64,000 nt of DNA from an uncultured Eubacteriales bacterium (GCA_934467415.1 CAKSLQ010000009.1:45533-109532), one strand, 5' to 3'. Counted from the stretch's first letter, positions 9,037-19,086 are shown. The notes: generated by a model from the sequence alone, not told the origin. Made by a program: numbers and translations.

Positions 9037-9172
9037 GGCTTCCCCGGTGGGGAAGCTGGCGCGCAGCGCCTGATGAGGGATTGTGCAAAGTAAGGCATCG
9101 CACCATGCTATGCCGACTGCCATAAATCCCTCATCCCCCGCCTACGGCGGGACCTTCCCCCAAGGGAAGGCT
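9037..9172. repeat. B-frame repeat
   Basis: TTCCCCggtGGGGAA, slot GGCGCgcaGCGCC, GATGAGG, shortened core (with GTGCAAAG), CCCTCATC, slot CCCGCCtacGGCGGG, terminal CTTCCCCCAAGGGAAGGC. Together with 8895-9004 it fills the gap between spoIIE and the tRNA. Confidence 0.9.
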
Positions 9173-9253
9173 AAGACGCGGTGTGTGCACAGTCGCTCCT
9201 ACAGATTGTGTGGGACTTTTCCGCACAATAATTATTTTTCTTTCAAAAACAAC

Positions 9254-9282
9254 TTGACAAATCCGTATGGGCTTGCTATAAT
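9254..9282 (+). promoter_or_regulatory. consensus promoter of tRNA-Thr
   Basis: TTGACA (9254-9259), 17-base spacer, TATAAT (9277-9282): a perfect sigma-A promoter, with the predicted start about 6 bases before the tRNA 5' end. Confidence 0.93.
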
Positions 9283-9294
9283 ATACTCCGGTTC

Positions 9295-9370
9295 GCTGCT
9301 ATGGCTCAGTCGGTAGAGCACATCATTGGTAATGATGAGGTCACCAGTTCGATTCTGGTTAGCAGCTCCA
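9295..9370 (+). tRNA. tRNA-Thr (anticodon GGU)
   Basis: 76 bases including an encoded CCA. The acceptor stem GCTGCTA pairs with TAGCAGC. The anticodon stem CATCA/TGATG encloses the loop TTGGTAA, giving anticodon GGT (reads ACC/ACU). The T arm carries GTTCGATTC. The discriminator base is T. The gene has its own consensus promoter and a terminator immediately after CCA, so it is a single-gene transcription unit. Confidence 0.97.
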
Positions 9371-9402
9371 AAAAGCACTTGCATGTCGCAAGTGCTTTTT
9401 TT
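9371..9402 (+). terminator. terminator of tRNA-Thr
   Basis: AAAAGCACTTGC/GCAAGTGCTTTTTTT hairpin directly after the CCA end. Confidence 0.93.
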
Positions 9403-9452
9403 GCGTTTAACATCTGCCGGAAGCAAAGCGGAAAATTTATGCGATTTGCCTG

Positions 9453-9481
9453 TTTACTTTCGTTTTTGACTTTGTTATAAT
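9453..9481 (+). promoter_or_regulatory. promoter of the giant SLH protein
   Basis: TTTACT (9453-9458), 17-base spacer, TATAAT (9476-9481), about 60 bases before the start codon. The -35 box matches at four of six positions. Confidence 0.65.
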
Positions 9482-9544
9482 CTAAACAGAACAAATCTAT
9501 TATTTCTGTCGGGAAGCAATCTTTCGGACACCTGGGAGGTAACT

Positions 9545-12500
9545 ATGAGAAAACACCTGTGCGGACTTGCCGTCATCCTGCTTGTCTGTGCCGCGCTCTT
9601 TGCGCTGCCCGCCTTTGCGGCGGACGTCGCAAGAAATGAGAGCACGGGCACGCTCTATGACGCGCTCGACGACGCGCTTTCGGAAGCAGACAAAAATGAC
9701 ATCATCACACTGCTGGACGACGCGAATACCGTAGATATTGATGAAGGCGGCAGCTACACCTATGTGCCGCTGACCATCGAGATGAGCGGTCACGGCATCA
9801 CCGGCATGCTGACCGTCACAGACGACCTGAAGCTGAACGGCGGTACATTTGACGGTCTGCTTGTGGTCGATATAAGCGGCGAGGAAGGCGCCCTCACAAT
9901 AACTGCGCCCGATACGGCGGACTACGCCGTCAATCAGATGCTGACGGTCAACGACGGCACGGTCAACATCTCGGGCGCGAAGATCGCCGTCCGCGGCACG
10001 CTGTCCGTCTCCAGCGGCACGGCAGTCACCCTCTCGGGCACGGAGAAGGCAGTCGAACTCTTCGGCGCCGAAACCTTCGGCAACAAATTCTACGGTGCCG
10101 TCGATGCAGACGGCGACACGGACACCGCCGCCGTCTACAACGCAGAACAGCAGACCTACACCGTCGGCGGTGTGGCTGCAAAGAAGCTCTCCAACATAAA
10201 TGCCGGCGAGCCGGATCCGGCGGAAAAGCCGAAGCCCAACCCGGGCAAGACCACCGTTCCCGTAACGGCAGGTTCATCCGCAAGCTTCAAGGTTGCCTAC
10301 ACGGGCACGGAAGACCTCACGTTGGATATCCAGAAGAACGCACTGGATGACACCATCCGCGTGAGCGCCGCAAAAACCGCCGACAACATGTGGACGGTCT
10401 ATGTGACGCTTGCGGACGAACCCAAACAGACGAGCTATCTGCTCCATATCTACCCGGAGGGCGACACATCGCGCAAAGCTACCGTCACGGTCAATGTCGT
10501 GCCGCACAAGGCAAAGGTTGTAGAGAGCGGCAAGACGACCTACCTCGACGACCTTTCGTGCACCCTCACCGCCGACGACGGCACCATGCAGATCACGCTG
10601 CTTGACGACATCGAATTCGGCGCTTACAAAGACCCGCTCACCCTCCGCGGGGGCAGTCCGATCACGCTCGACCTCGGCGGACACAGCATTGACTATGTCT
10701 GCATCGGCGAAGATATCTATGACGAAGACTATGGAACCATCGGCTACAACAGCGCCCATGTGACTGTCGTGGGCGACGGCAGCATCAAAGAACTCTATCA
10801 TGTCGTAGGCACCGTCCGCGTGCGCGGCGGTACAATCAATCACCTGTCCTGCTCCAGCAGCTACGAGCAGGAAGGCATGTACCACGGCAATGTTTTCATC
10901 TCGGGCGGCACGCTGATCGGCAATCTGTCTGTCTCCACCGGCAGCTACAACGTGACGGTCGAGGGCGGCACCGGTCATAAAGCCCTTATTTTCTGCGACG
11001 CCCTTGAGACGAAGATCACGGACGGCGAATTTGAGGAACTCATCCTGGTTCCCCCGACAAGCTCGGACTGCACGCTTGTCCTCTCGGGCGGCAAATTTGC
11101 CAAAATAATGACCCAAAGCGGGACAAACGAGAAGGGACTCTATCTTGCAAAGTACCTCGCGCCGGACTATTTCTTCTACACGAAGCCCGCGGGCGGCAGC
11201 GACTACACGCAGCTTGTTGACGCATCGGCGGTGACCGAGCTTACCGATGTCGTCATCAAGAAGCACACGCACACCGTCGGCGCGGACGGCAAGTGCACCG
11301 AATGCGGCACGCATGTCGCGGACATCCGCGTGGAAAAGGACGGCACGACGACCTACCTTGCCGCCGACAAGCTGCAGGACGCCCTCGACATGATGCAGAC
11401 GTCGGACAGCTATGCCAACACCGTCACGCTGCTCTCCGACATCGACCTCGGAAACGGCAGAATCACGATTACAAGCGGCAGTTTCACGCTGGATCTCGGC
11501 GGAAAGACCCTGTCCTCCGGCTATGTCGGCACATGGCATGCACTCCTTGAAATCAAACCCGACTACGGAGCATCCGCCGCTGCGCATATCCGAAACGGCA
11601 GCATCGTCAACCGAATCCATGACAGCTCCGTCTATTCGGAAACGATAGCGCTCCTCCTCTCCAATAATGCCGCCGTCACCCTCTCCGATGTGACCGTATC
11701 GGGCGGCACGAATCAGAGCGGCAAAAACCCTGCTGTCACGCAGACCTTCGGCACACTGGTTGTGGAGGGCGACAGCGTGCTCGACGGCGGTCTCTTTGCC
11801 GATAAGCCGTATGCAATCACGCTGCGCGGCGGCAGCTTTACGGCGGGATATCAATCTTACGGCATGCTGACCGCAATCAAGGTCACCGCGCCGGGCGACT
11901 TCGGTTATTACAGAGACGCGGTTGACTTTCTTGCCGACGGCTGTGCCTTTGTCAAGGCGGACGATGAGACCGCCTTTGTTACAAACCTCGGCAACATCAC
12001 GGAAGATGTCAAAATCATCCCGCACACGCATGACTTCTCGGCGGGCGACACCTGTGCGTGCGGCGTCTCCTATGTCGCAGAGCTTAACGGCGTGAAGTAC
12101 ACCTCACTGAACAAGGCAATCGCTGCGGCAAACGGCGGCACAGTAAAGCTGCTGTGCGACGTGGACTTCGGCGCGTCCGGCACGCTCTATGCGGCGGATG
12201 CGGCTTACACGCTCGACCTTGCGGGGCACACCCTGCGCGGCAATGCCGACACGCTGGTGGCAGTCGTCAACAGCGAGGACGGGACGGCAGCCGTCTCCAT
12301 CCTCGGCGGCTTCGTTGTCGGCAGCAACAGCTACACAACCATCCGTGCCATCGGCGCAGATCTGACGCTGCATACCGATGTTACAAATACCAAGCCCTAC
12401 GACTATGTGCCCTCGGCAGCCATCATTGCGTCAAACAGAGTGGATTCGGGCAGCCGCATCACCATCGTGGACGGCACCTACATCGGCGGCGTCCACTGCT

Positions 12501-15500
12501 ACAGCAAGGATTCGACGGTGCGGATTATGCGCGGCGTCTTTGAGAGGGGCGGCAACCTCTTCTCGCTCAAAGCAAGTTACTACGATATCGATCAGCGCAA
12601 GGAGGTTGACCTCCCGCTCGCAGCCTTCATCGCGGACGGCAGCTATGTCGTAAAGACGGCGGACAACACGAAAGTCGACCTCACGAATCTGTCCGAGATT
12701 GAGGACGCCGTCACCGTCAAGGTCTGCACCGTGCACGACTACGGCTGGTCGATGGACACAAGCGGTGTGGAATCCGTCGTCTGCAAAAACTGCGGCAAGC
12801 GCTGCACGCATACCGCGCCCGACGCGGACGGCAAGTGCACCGAATGCGGCTTCACACTGGAAGCGCAGGTGGGCGATGCCTACTATGCATACTTCTCCTC
12901 CGCCGTCAAGGCAGCGGCGGAGGCAGGCGGCACGGTTAAACTCCTCTGCAATGTGACCGCCACCGGACCGCACAACATCGCCGCGCTGCCGAGCGGCACC
13001 TACACGCTCGACCTCGCGGGGCGCAGTCTCACGGTCGGCACCGATGCGGCAAACCCGGGCTGCTTCTCCTCCGATGAGAACACCGCGCTCACCATCATCA
13101 GCACAGACGGCGCGGGCATCCTCAATGCAGCGCTGTACATCCACGGCGACTTCAAAGTCGCGGCAAATCTGTCGGTCGAGGGTCTTGTCGAAGTCTATAA
13201 GTCGCTCGATGTGGACAGCACCTCCTATGCGCCCACCTTCAATGGCGAAATCGCCGTCAAGAACGGCGGCACGCTGACGGTCCGCCACGGCAACTTCCGC
13301 AAAGATGTCACCGTGGAGAGCGGCGGCAAGCTGAACGCCTTCGTCCGGGACGGCGGCGATGTGTACTTTGCTTACCCGGTCAAGGTTAACGCGGGCGGCA
13401 CGCTCCGCGTCACAGGCGACAGCAGCTTTGAGAAGCTGGAGATCGCAGCCGGTGCGGATGTCGTCCTTGAAGGCGGCAGATTTGCCGACCGCATCTACAC
13501 AAGCGACGGCAGCCCGCTGGCGCCTTACCTCGCGGACGGCTACGCCTTTGAAAATTTCGTCGCCGGTGTCATTCAGGATTCAGGTGCAGGCTCGCTCGGC
13601 AATGTCACGGTCGTTGAACACACCGCGCATACTTCGGTTGACGCGGAAACCGGCAAGTGCGCCTGCGGCAAGCAGATGCTCGCCGTGCGCATTGCGAACA
13701 ACAACAGTGTGGTTGCGGGCTATGACAACCTGCCCGACGCGCTGAACGAAGCCGCGTTCGGCGATACGGTCCGCATCTTCGGCGACGCCGCAACCGGCAA
13801 TCTTGTTCTGCATCCGCAGAGCATGCAGCCGCAGATCACGCTCGACTTGAACGGCAAACAGGTGGACGGCGGTCTGACGCTTGAAAATGTCAAACTCACC
13901 GTTGAAAACGGCACACTTTCCGCAGGTTCCGCGCTGACGGTCGCCAAGGACGCATCGCTCACGCTGAACGATGTCGAGTGCGGCTGGGATGTCACGGTTT
14001 CCGGCAAACTTGCCGTCACCGATGCAGACACCGTCTGCGCGGGCACCGTCACGGTCAAGGACGGCGGCAGCGCCGCACTCTCGGGCGGCGCGTACAAGAA
14101 GATCGTGTGCGAGACCGGCAAGGTCGCGGACCTCCTTGAAGATGCTTTTGGCTACACCGAGACCGCCAATGCCGAAAGCTGGCTGGGTGGCGACGGCAAG
14201 ACCATTGCGGACACCACGGTTCTGCGGATTCCGCTTCTGCTCGTCACGGTCGGCAACACCAGTGTCCCTTACGGCACCGATGCCACGCGGACGGTTTCCT
14301 ATTTGACGATCGATATCTCCCCCGACAGGTCGAAGCTCTCCTTCCGGTGGTACAAGGTCGAGGGCGGCACCTACACGCCGCTTGCGGGCGAAACCGATGA
14401 ACTTTATGTCCTGCCCGCCGGCACGCTGCCCGGGCTCTATAAAGTCACCTGCGATGTCACCTACAAGGGTTACACGATGCGCAGCGACGAAGGCCTTATC
14501 GAGATTCGCAAAGCGTCGCTCACAGAGGGCACGCATTACACCGCGCCAACGGCGGCACCGTTCGTCTATGACGGAGGTGCGCACGCCCTGCTGAACGCAG
14601 GCAGTATCGCGGCGAACACCGACCTTGACGGCTGCAAGTTTGTCTACAGCACAAGCGAGGACGGCAATTATACCGAGACGATGCCCACCGCGAAGGCGGC
14701 AGGCGACTACACCGTCTGGTATAGAGTTGCGGGCAACAACTGCTTTGCCGACACCGCAAAGTACAGCATTGATGTGCATATTGCTGTTGCCACAGTCACG
14801 GCAGTCAACAAAGACTACCCGTCGAACTTTACCTACGGCAAGGCAATTTCCGCGCCCACCAAGGCAAACCTGACCATCACCGGCGACTATGACGACGCGA
14901 CGCTCACCTATGCATGGCGCGACGCGGCGGGCAATACGCTGGCAGAAACGCCTGCCGAGCTCGGCAGCTACACGCTGCACATCGAGATCGCCGCCACCGC
15001 CAACACGGGTGCGGCAGTCGTCGACATTCCGGTCAGCATCAAGCCGGATACGGCTATGAAAGCCGTCATAAAATCCGTTTCGACCTACAACGGCAATTCG
15101 CCGCGCAGCTATGAGGTCGACCTCCTCGCGCTTGTGAAAGATGCCGGACTTATTCCGGCAGGCGACACGCTGACGGTGCGCGACCAATTTGATATTTTCT
15201 TCTTCACCGATGACGGCAGCTATTCCGCTTACGACCCCGCCACGGCAGACTACGCCGTCACCGCTGTCAAGAAGGACGGCGAACCCACCACGCTGGTGAT
15301 CACCGTCTCCGGGCTTGACAGAACCCCGACCAAAATCTACTGCATGATCAACGTAAGACTGTCGAATGCACACTACACCAACATCCTCGCGCAGATTTCG
15401 CTCTTCGCCAAGGACAAGGAAGATAAGACGCTCTCCGTGATGATGGACGGCTGGACTTACGGGCAGTATGACGGCGCTTTCAACAGACCGGTCTACATGG

Positions 15501-17407
15501 TGCCCGCCGGCACGGAAAAGACCACCGTCACCTACTACGCAGAGGACGGCAGTGAACTTGCAGGCGTTCCCACCGATGCAGGCAACTACAGCGTGCGTGT
15601 CGTCTGCGAGACCGGCGACGCCATCTGGAGCGGCAGCGCGGACTTCACAATCGCGCGGCGCGACATCGCGGATGCCTCCGTCACGCTCGGCGACGCACTC
15701 ACCTACGACACCACCGAGCAGACGCAGACCGTCCGCGCCGTACACTTTGACGGCGTCGATGTCTCCTACACCGTCGAGACGGGCAGCGACAAGGCAACAA
15801 ATGCGGGCAATTACACGCTCCGCCTGATCGGCACCGGCAACTACACCGGCACGCTGGAAGTGCCGTTTGTGGTCTCGGCAAAAGTCGTCACCGCAGCCGT
15901 CGTTGTCGAGGGCAATTATACCTATGACAATGGCAACGCCATTCTCCCAGCCGTCAAAGTCTTTGACGGAAATGTTGAAATCGACCCGTCCGAATACACC
16001 GTAGCGTGCGCAAACAACATCCATGCGGGCACTGCCACCGTCCGCATCGTGAATGCCGACGGCGGCAACTATGTCGTCTCCGGCACAACCACCTTTGAAA
16101 TCGGCAAAGCAGCGCAGAATCTCGCAGCAGATGCCGTCACCGGCGTCTACGGCGAGAGCGGCAAGACCGTTTCCGCCACCGGCACGGTCGGCGCAATCAC
16201 CTATGCGGTCACGGCGGGCAATGAAGTGCTTGACGTGAGCGAAAGCGGTGCGCTGACCTTCAGGCAGGGCGGCGACGCGACGGTCCGCGTCAGCGCCGCA
16301 GGCGACGACGACCATGCGGCAGCGTTCATCGACGTGAAGGTTCATGTCGACAAGGCGCATGTCACGCTCCGTGCGCTCGACAAGCAGATCCGCACCGGCA
16401 AACGGATTCCCGCGCTGGATGCACCTGTTCTCGGCACGGATTACACCGTCGAGGGTCTGCTCGGCAATGACAGCCTCACCGGCAAAGTCACGCTCCGCTA
16501 TGACGGGACGCCGAGTGCGTCCAGGGCGGGCGAATATACGATCCTGATCGAGCATGACGGCACCGACCCGCGCTACACGGCGGACACCGTCGCAGGCAGG
16601 CTGATCGTCAAACGCAACACGGAAGATATGCGGGAGGAGAAGTCCTACAAGATCTCCGTCAGAACATCCGAGGGCGGCAGCGTCAGCCCCTACGGCACAA
16701 TCCTCGCCCTTGCAGGCAAGGATCAGACCCTGACCTTTGTTCCCGACGACGGCTACCGCGTCTCCGCCCTGTATATCGACGGCAGCCGCGTACCCACCGC
16801 CGAGAGCTACACCTTCAAGCGGGTAAACAGCACGCATACGGTTGAGGTGATCTTCGCCAAGATCGGCGAGATCGCAGCCTCCGACTTTGACGACGTACCG
16901 GACGACGGCTATTATAAGGATGCGGTCGACTGGGCAGTCGATCGGGGCATCACGGTCGGCGCATCGGCAACAAAGTTTGATCCGAACAGCATCTGCACCC
17001 GCGCGCAGGCGGTCACGTTCCTGTGGCGCGCGCTCGGCAAGCCCGCGGCAAAGAATACGGCAATGTCGTTTACCGATGTTGCGGCAGATGCATATTACCG
17101 CGACGCAGTACTTTGGGCGGTCGAGAACAGGATCGTCCTCGGCGTCAGCGAGACGAAGTTTGACCCGGACGGCATCTGCACCCGTGCGCAGATCGTCACG
17201 CTGCTGTGGCGCGCGGCAGAGTCGCCCGCGGCGGGCAGTGCAAATCCGTTTACCGATGTGGCAGCGGATGCGTACTATGCAGACGCGGTCCTCTGGGCAG
17301 TCGGCAAGGAGATCACCATCGGTACGAGCGGTACAACGTTCAGCCCGAACCGAATCTGCACCCGCGCCGAGATCGTCACCTTCCTGTACCGCACCCTCGC
17401 AAAGTAA
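9545..17407 (+). CDS. giant SLH-anchored surface protein
   Basis: 2620 residues. A signal peptide covers about 1-25 (ending ALPAFAA). Residues 30-1570 consist of repeated blocks that look like right-handed beta-helix units: a TVTLLSDID-type strand, a LDLGGKTL turn, GGTF/GGSF rungs. At least four blocks are introduced by short Cys ribbons (GKCTECG, DTCACG, CKNCGKRC..GKCTECG, GKCACG). Residues 1580-2330 look like a string of MBG/Ig-like domains (VYDGGAHALL, AGDYTVWYR, AGNYTLRLIGTGNYTGTL). About 2350-2430 is a GGSVSPYGTI-type InlB/Listeria-Bacteroides-like repeat. Three SLH repeats end the protein (about 2447-2620), each with an AVDWAV..GITVG core and CTRAQ. It is likely attached non-covalently to the cell wall. 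Function is unknown; adhesion or a structural layer is inference. RBS GGGAGGT precedes the ATG. Confidence 0.9.
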   Translation: MRKHLCGLAVILLVCAALFALPAFAADVARNESTGTLYDALDDALSEADKNDIITLLDDANTVDIDEGGSYTYVPLTIEMSGHGITGMLTVTDDLKLNGGTFDGLLVVDISGEEGALTITAPDTADYAVNQMLTVNDGTVNISGAKIAVRGTLSVSSGTAVTLSGTEKAVELFGAETFGNKFYGAVDADGDTDTAAVYNAEQQTYTVGGVAAKKLSNINAGEPDPAEKPKPNPGKTTVPVTAGSSASFKVAYTGTEDLTLDIQKNALDDTIRVSAAKTADNMWTVYVTLADEPKQTSYLLHIYPEGDTSRKATVTVNVVPHKAKVVESGKTTYLDDLSCTLTADDGTMQITLLDDIEFGAYKDPLTLRGGSPITLDLGGHSIDYVCIGEDIYDEDYGTIGYNSAHVTVVGDGSIKELYHVVGTVRVRGGTINHLSCSSSYEQEGMYHGNVFISGGTLIGNLSVSTGSYNVTVEGGTGHKALIFCDALETKITDGEFEELILVPPTSSDCTLVLSGGKFAKIMTQSGTNEKGLYLAKYLAPDYFFYTKPAGGSDYTQLVDASAVTELTDVVIKKHTHTVGADGKCTECGTHVADIRVEKDGTTTYLAADKLQDALDMMQTSDSYANTVTLLSDIDLGNGRITITSGSFTLDLGGKTLSSGYVGTWHALLEIKPDYGASAAAHIRNGSIVNRIHDSSVYSETIALLLSNNAAVTLSDVTVSGGTNQSGKNPAVTQTFGTLVVEGDSVLDGGLFADKPYAITLRGGSFTAGYQSYGMLTAIKVTAPGDFGYYRDAVDFLADGCAFVKADDETAFVTNLGNITEDVKIIPHTHDFSAGDTCACGVSYVAELNGVKYTSLNKAIAAANGGTVKLLCDVDFGASGTLYAADAAYTLDLAGHTLRGNADTLVAVVNSEDGTAAVSILGGFVVGSNSYTTIRAIGADLTLHTDVTNTKPYDYVPSAAIIASNRVDSGSRITIVDGTYIGGVHCYSKDSTVRIMRGVFERGGNLFSLKASYYDIDQRKEVDLPLAAFIADGSYVVKTADNTKVDLTNLSEIEDAVTVKVCTVHDYGWSMDTSGVESVVCKNCGKRCTHTAPDADGKCTECGFTLEAQVGDAYYAYFSSAVKAAAEAGGTVKLLCNVTATGPHNIAALPSGTYTLDLAGRSLTVGTDAANPGCFSSDENTALTIISTDGAGILNAALYIHGDFKVAANLSVEGLVEVYKSLDVDSTSYAPTFNGEIAVKNGGTLTVRHGNFRKDVTVESGGKLNAFVRDGGDVYFAYPVKVNAGGTLRVTGDSSFEKLEIAAGADVVLEGGRFADRIYTSDGSPLAPYLADGYAFENFVAGVIQDSGAGSLGNVTVVEHTAHTSVDAETGKCACGKQMLAVRIANNNSVVAGYDNLPDALNEAAFGDTVRIFGDAATGNLVLHPQSMQPQITLDLNGKQVDGGLTLENVKLTVENGTLSAGSALTVAKDASLTLNDVECGWDVTVSGKLAVTDADTVCAGTVTVKDGGSAALSGGAYKKIVCETGKVADLLEDAFGYTETANAESWLGGDGKTIADTTVLRIPLLLVTVGNTSVPYGTDATRTVSYLTIDISPDRSKLSFRWYKVEGGTYTPLAGETDELYVLPAGTLPGLYKVTCDVTYKGYTMRSDEGLIEIRKASLTEGTHYTAPTAAPFVYDGGAHALLNAGSIAANTDLDGCKFVYSTSEDGNYTETMPTAKAAGDYTVWYRVAGNNCFADTAKYSIDVHIAVATVTAVNKDYPSNFTYGKAISAPTKANLTITGDYDDATLTYAWRDAAGNTLAETPAELGSYTLHIEIAATANTGAAVVDIPVSIKPDTAMKAVIKSVSTYNGNSPRSYEVDLLALVKDAGLIPAGDTLTVRDQFDIFFFTDDGSYSAYDPATADYAVTAVKKDGEPTTLVITVSGLDRTPTKIYCMINVRLSNAHYTNILAQISLFAKDKEDKTLSVMMDGWTYGQYDGAFNRPVYMVPAGTEKTTVTYYAEDGSELAGVPTDAGNYSVRVVCETGDAIWSGSADFTIARRDIADASVTLGDALTYDTTEQTQTVRAVHFDGVDVSYTVETGSDKATNAGNYTLRLIGTGNYTGTLEVPFVVSAKVVTAAVVVEGNYTYDNGNAILPAVKVFDGNVEIDPSEYTVACANNIHAGTATVRIVNADGGNYVVSGTTTFEIGKAAQNLAADAVTGVYGESGKTVSATGTVGAITYAVTAGNEVLDVSESGALTFRQGGDATVRVSAAGDDDHAAAFIDVKVHVDKAHVTLRALDKQIRTGKRIPALDAPVLGTDYTVEGLLGNDSLTGKVTLRYDGTPSASRAGEYTILIEHDGTDPRYTADTVAGRLIVKRNTEDMREEKSYKISVRTSEGGSVSPYGTILALAGKDQTLTFVPDDGYRVSALYIDGSRVPTAESYTFKRVNSTHTVEVIFAKIGEIAASDFDDVPDDGYYKDAVDWAVDRGITVGASATKFDPNSICTRAQAVTFLWRALGKPAAKNTAMSFTDVAADAYYRDAVLWAVENRIVLGVSETKFDPDGICTRAQIVTLLWRAAESPAAGSANPFTDVAADAYYADAVLWAVGKEITIGTSGTTFSPNRICTRAEIVTFLYRTLAK

Positions 17408-17410
17408 ATC

Positions 17411-17451
17411 CACACAAAAAAAGCCTTCCGCAAGGAGGGCTTTTTTGTGTG
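17411..17451 (+). terminator. terminator of the giant SLH gene
   Basis: CACACAAAAAAAGCCTTCC then GGAGGGCTTTTTTGTGTG: a long, nearly perfect hairpin four bases after the stop. Confidence 0.9.
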
Positions 17452-17480
17452 GGTGAGGGAGAAAAAGCACACCATTATCC

Positions 17481-17549
17481 TGTAGGGGCGACCATTGGTC
17501 GCCCGTTTACACATTGCACAGGCGGGCGACCGATGGTCGCCCCTACGGT
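17481..17549. repeat. inverted pair of C-type palindromes
   Basis: TGTAGGGGCGACCATTGGTC then GCCCG, 20 bases of spacer, and the mirror image CGGGCGACCGATGGTCGCC then CCTACGG. The two copies face each other, so the region can form one long stem or two short hairpins. Confidence 0.8.
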
Positions 17550-17610
17550 ATAGTTGGAATTGTGCACACACCGCACGGACATCGTCTGTCCCCGCCTTTT
17601 TCAATTAAAC

Positions 17611-17639
17611 TTGACATTTTTTTCATTCTTTGTTACAAT
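17611..17639 (+). promoter_or_regulatory. promoter of the 17.7-kb membrane protein gene
   Basis: TTGACA (17611-17616), 17-base spacer, TACAAT (17634-17639), about 30 bases before the start codon. Confidence 0.85.
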
Positions 17640-17667
17640 ACAGATAACACATACTAAGGAGACCGCC

Positions 17668-18225
17668 ATGACACCGAAAATACCCCTCGGCCGCGAGGCG
17701 CTCGAACGCAGCTATAAAAATTCGCGCGGAAACCTGCTTCTCGTCGTGATTTTCACCGTTATCAACGCGATTCTGGCTTTCGCGGGTTCTTCCTCCTATT
17801 TTCTTTTCTCGGCCTATCTGCCCTATTATTCGGTCATATTCGGGCTTGTAATCACCGGGCGGCTGGACGCCGATACGGATTTTCAGATCGACGAAAAATA
17901 TCTCGTCTATTTCGTCGGCTTTGCCGTCCTTGTGCTCGGGCTGTATCTGCTGTTCTGGCTGTTTTCGAAAAAGCATTACGGCTGGCTGATCCCGGCGCTG
18001 GTCTTTTTTGCGCTGGATACGCTCTTTCTTTTGCGGGATTCCTTCGGCGGCTTTGATTTCAGTCTGCTGATGGACGTCGTGTTCCACGTCTGGGTGCTGA
18101 TCTCACTCGCGCTCGGCATTTCAACCGGCGTCAGGCTGAAAAAGCTCGATGCCGCCGAAGCAGCCGCCGCGCCGATTGAAACGACAGCCGAAGAAAAAAA
18201 CAGCGACAGCGTGTTTAAGGAGTAA
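17668..18225 (+). CDS. four-helix membrane protein, unknown
   Basis: 185 residues starting MTPKIPLGREALERSYKN. About four hydrophobic segments are visible (residues 22-42, 50-70, 85-105, 110-130), with a final one near 135-155 possible. A charged, Ala/Glu-rich cytoplasmic tail ends the protein. The ATG at 17668 is chosen over an upstream in-frame ATG because AAGGAG lies 6 bases ahead of it and the promoter at 17611-17639 lies downstream of the other candidate. I do not recognise the family. Small integral membrane proteins of this layout are common in Clostridia and mostly uncharacterised. Confidence 0.8.
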   Translation: MTPKIPLGREALERSYKNSRGNLLLVVIFTVINAILAFAGSSSYFLFSAYLPYYSVIFGLVITGRLDADTDFQIDEKYLVYFVGFAVLVLGLYLLFWLFSKKHYGWLIPALVFFALDTLFLLRDSFGGFDFSLLMDVVFHVWVLISLALGISTGVRLKKLDAAEAAAAPIETTAEEKNSDSVFKE

Positions 18226-18332
18226 AATAAACAATATATCTGTGCATCCCTTACACAGGAAAGCCGAATGATATGCACAAACCTTGTAGGTCGCCGTCTG
18301 TCTCACTCCGTAACCAAGCACAATCTATCTTC

Positions 18333-18466
18333 GCCTCCCTTGTGTAAAGGGAGGTGCCGCCGAACGGCGGCGGAGGGATTGTTACAGAGTAAAAAAAGAT
18401 TGAAAAAGACAGGACACAACCCCTCAGTCGGCTAACGCCGACAGCTCCCCTTGCACAGGGGAGCCG
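18333..18466. repeat. A-frame repeat
   Basis: CTCCCTTGTGTAAAGGGAG, slot CCGCCGaaCGGCGG, GAGGGATTGTT, an unusually long A-rich centre, ACAACCCCTC, slot GTCGGCtaaCGCCGAC, CTCCCCTTGCACAGGGGAG. Confidence 0.9.
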
Positions 18467-18467
18467 A

Positions 18468-18493
18468 AAAAAGCTCCCTTTCGGGAGCTTTTT
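18468..18493 (-). terminator. terminator of the PAP2 gene
   Basis: AAAAGCTCCC/GGGAGCTTTT hairpin with T runs on both sides, just past the minus-strand stop at 18515. Confidence 0.8.
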
Positions 18494-18514
18494 CTTTGCC
18501 TTTTCTTTGCTTCT

Positions 18515-19057
18515 TTACTTTTTCTTTGCTTTCTTTTCGCTGATTTTCTTTTCGGCCGCATCGACGATCCACACGGCGAGAAAGGCGCAGACCGTACCGA
18601 TCACCGCGCCGCCGAGCACGTCGGTGGGATAATGAACGCCCACATACAGGCGGGAGAGCGAGATCAGCACGGCGAGAATCATCGCGGGGATCGAAATCTT
18701 CTTCGGCGCGCGGAGAAGCAGCACGACCGCGACGGCGAAGGAAGCGGCGGTATGCCCGGAGGGGAACGAAAAATCGCTCTGCTTGCCGACGATGCGCGTC
18801 AGCCCCTCGATGACTTCATACGGCCGCGTGCGCCGGAACAGGTTCTTTGCCGCGCCGTTGACGAGAATCAGATGCAGAACGAGCGACGTGCCGCAGGTGA
18901 TGCCGGTTTTGCGATAGGTTTTGGTCAGGATCAGCACAAGCGACAGCACAATCCAGAACCAGCCCGCCTCCCCGAGATAGGTGATGCCTTTCATCACGGG
19001 ATCGAGCCACGCCGCGCGCAGATGGTTCTGTATCCATAAGAGAATCTCCGCTTCCAT
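18515..19057 (-). CDS. PAP2-family membrane phosphatase
   Basis: 180 residues, a typical length. All three PAP2 signature blocks are present: KNLFRRTRPYE (motif 1, K-x6-RP type), FPSGHTAAS (motif 2, catalytic His) and SRLYVGVHYPTDVLGG (motif 3, SR-x5-H-x3-D). Four to six transmembrane segments flank them. Family members remove phosphate from lipid phosphates such as undecaprenyl pyrophosphate (BcrC-like) or phosphatidic acid; which substrate is used here cannot be read from the sequence. RBS CGGAGGG lies ahead of the ATG, with a promoter just upstream. The gene is divergent from dnaA, where rpmH is more usual. Confidence 0.9.
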   Translation of the reverse strand: MEAEILLWIQNHLRAAWLDPVMKGITYLGEAGWFWIVLSLVLILTKTYRKTGITCGTSLVLHLILVNGAAKNLFRRTRPYEVIEGLTRIVGKQSDFSFPSGHTAASFAVAVVLLLRAPKKISIPAMILAVLISLSRLYVGVHYPTDVLGGAVIGTVCAFLAVWIVDAAEKKISEKKAKKK

Positions 19058-19086
19058 AGTCCCTCCGAAAAAAATGTGTTATACCT

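Noticed and set aside
13580..17470. A 1296-residue minus-strand ORF across the giant SLH gene
   Set aside because: Shadow frame of a clearly coding plus-strand gene; composition is Cys/Arg-rich and contains no motif.
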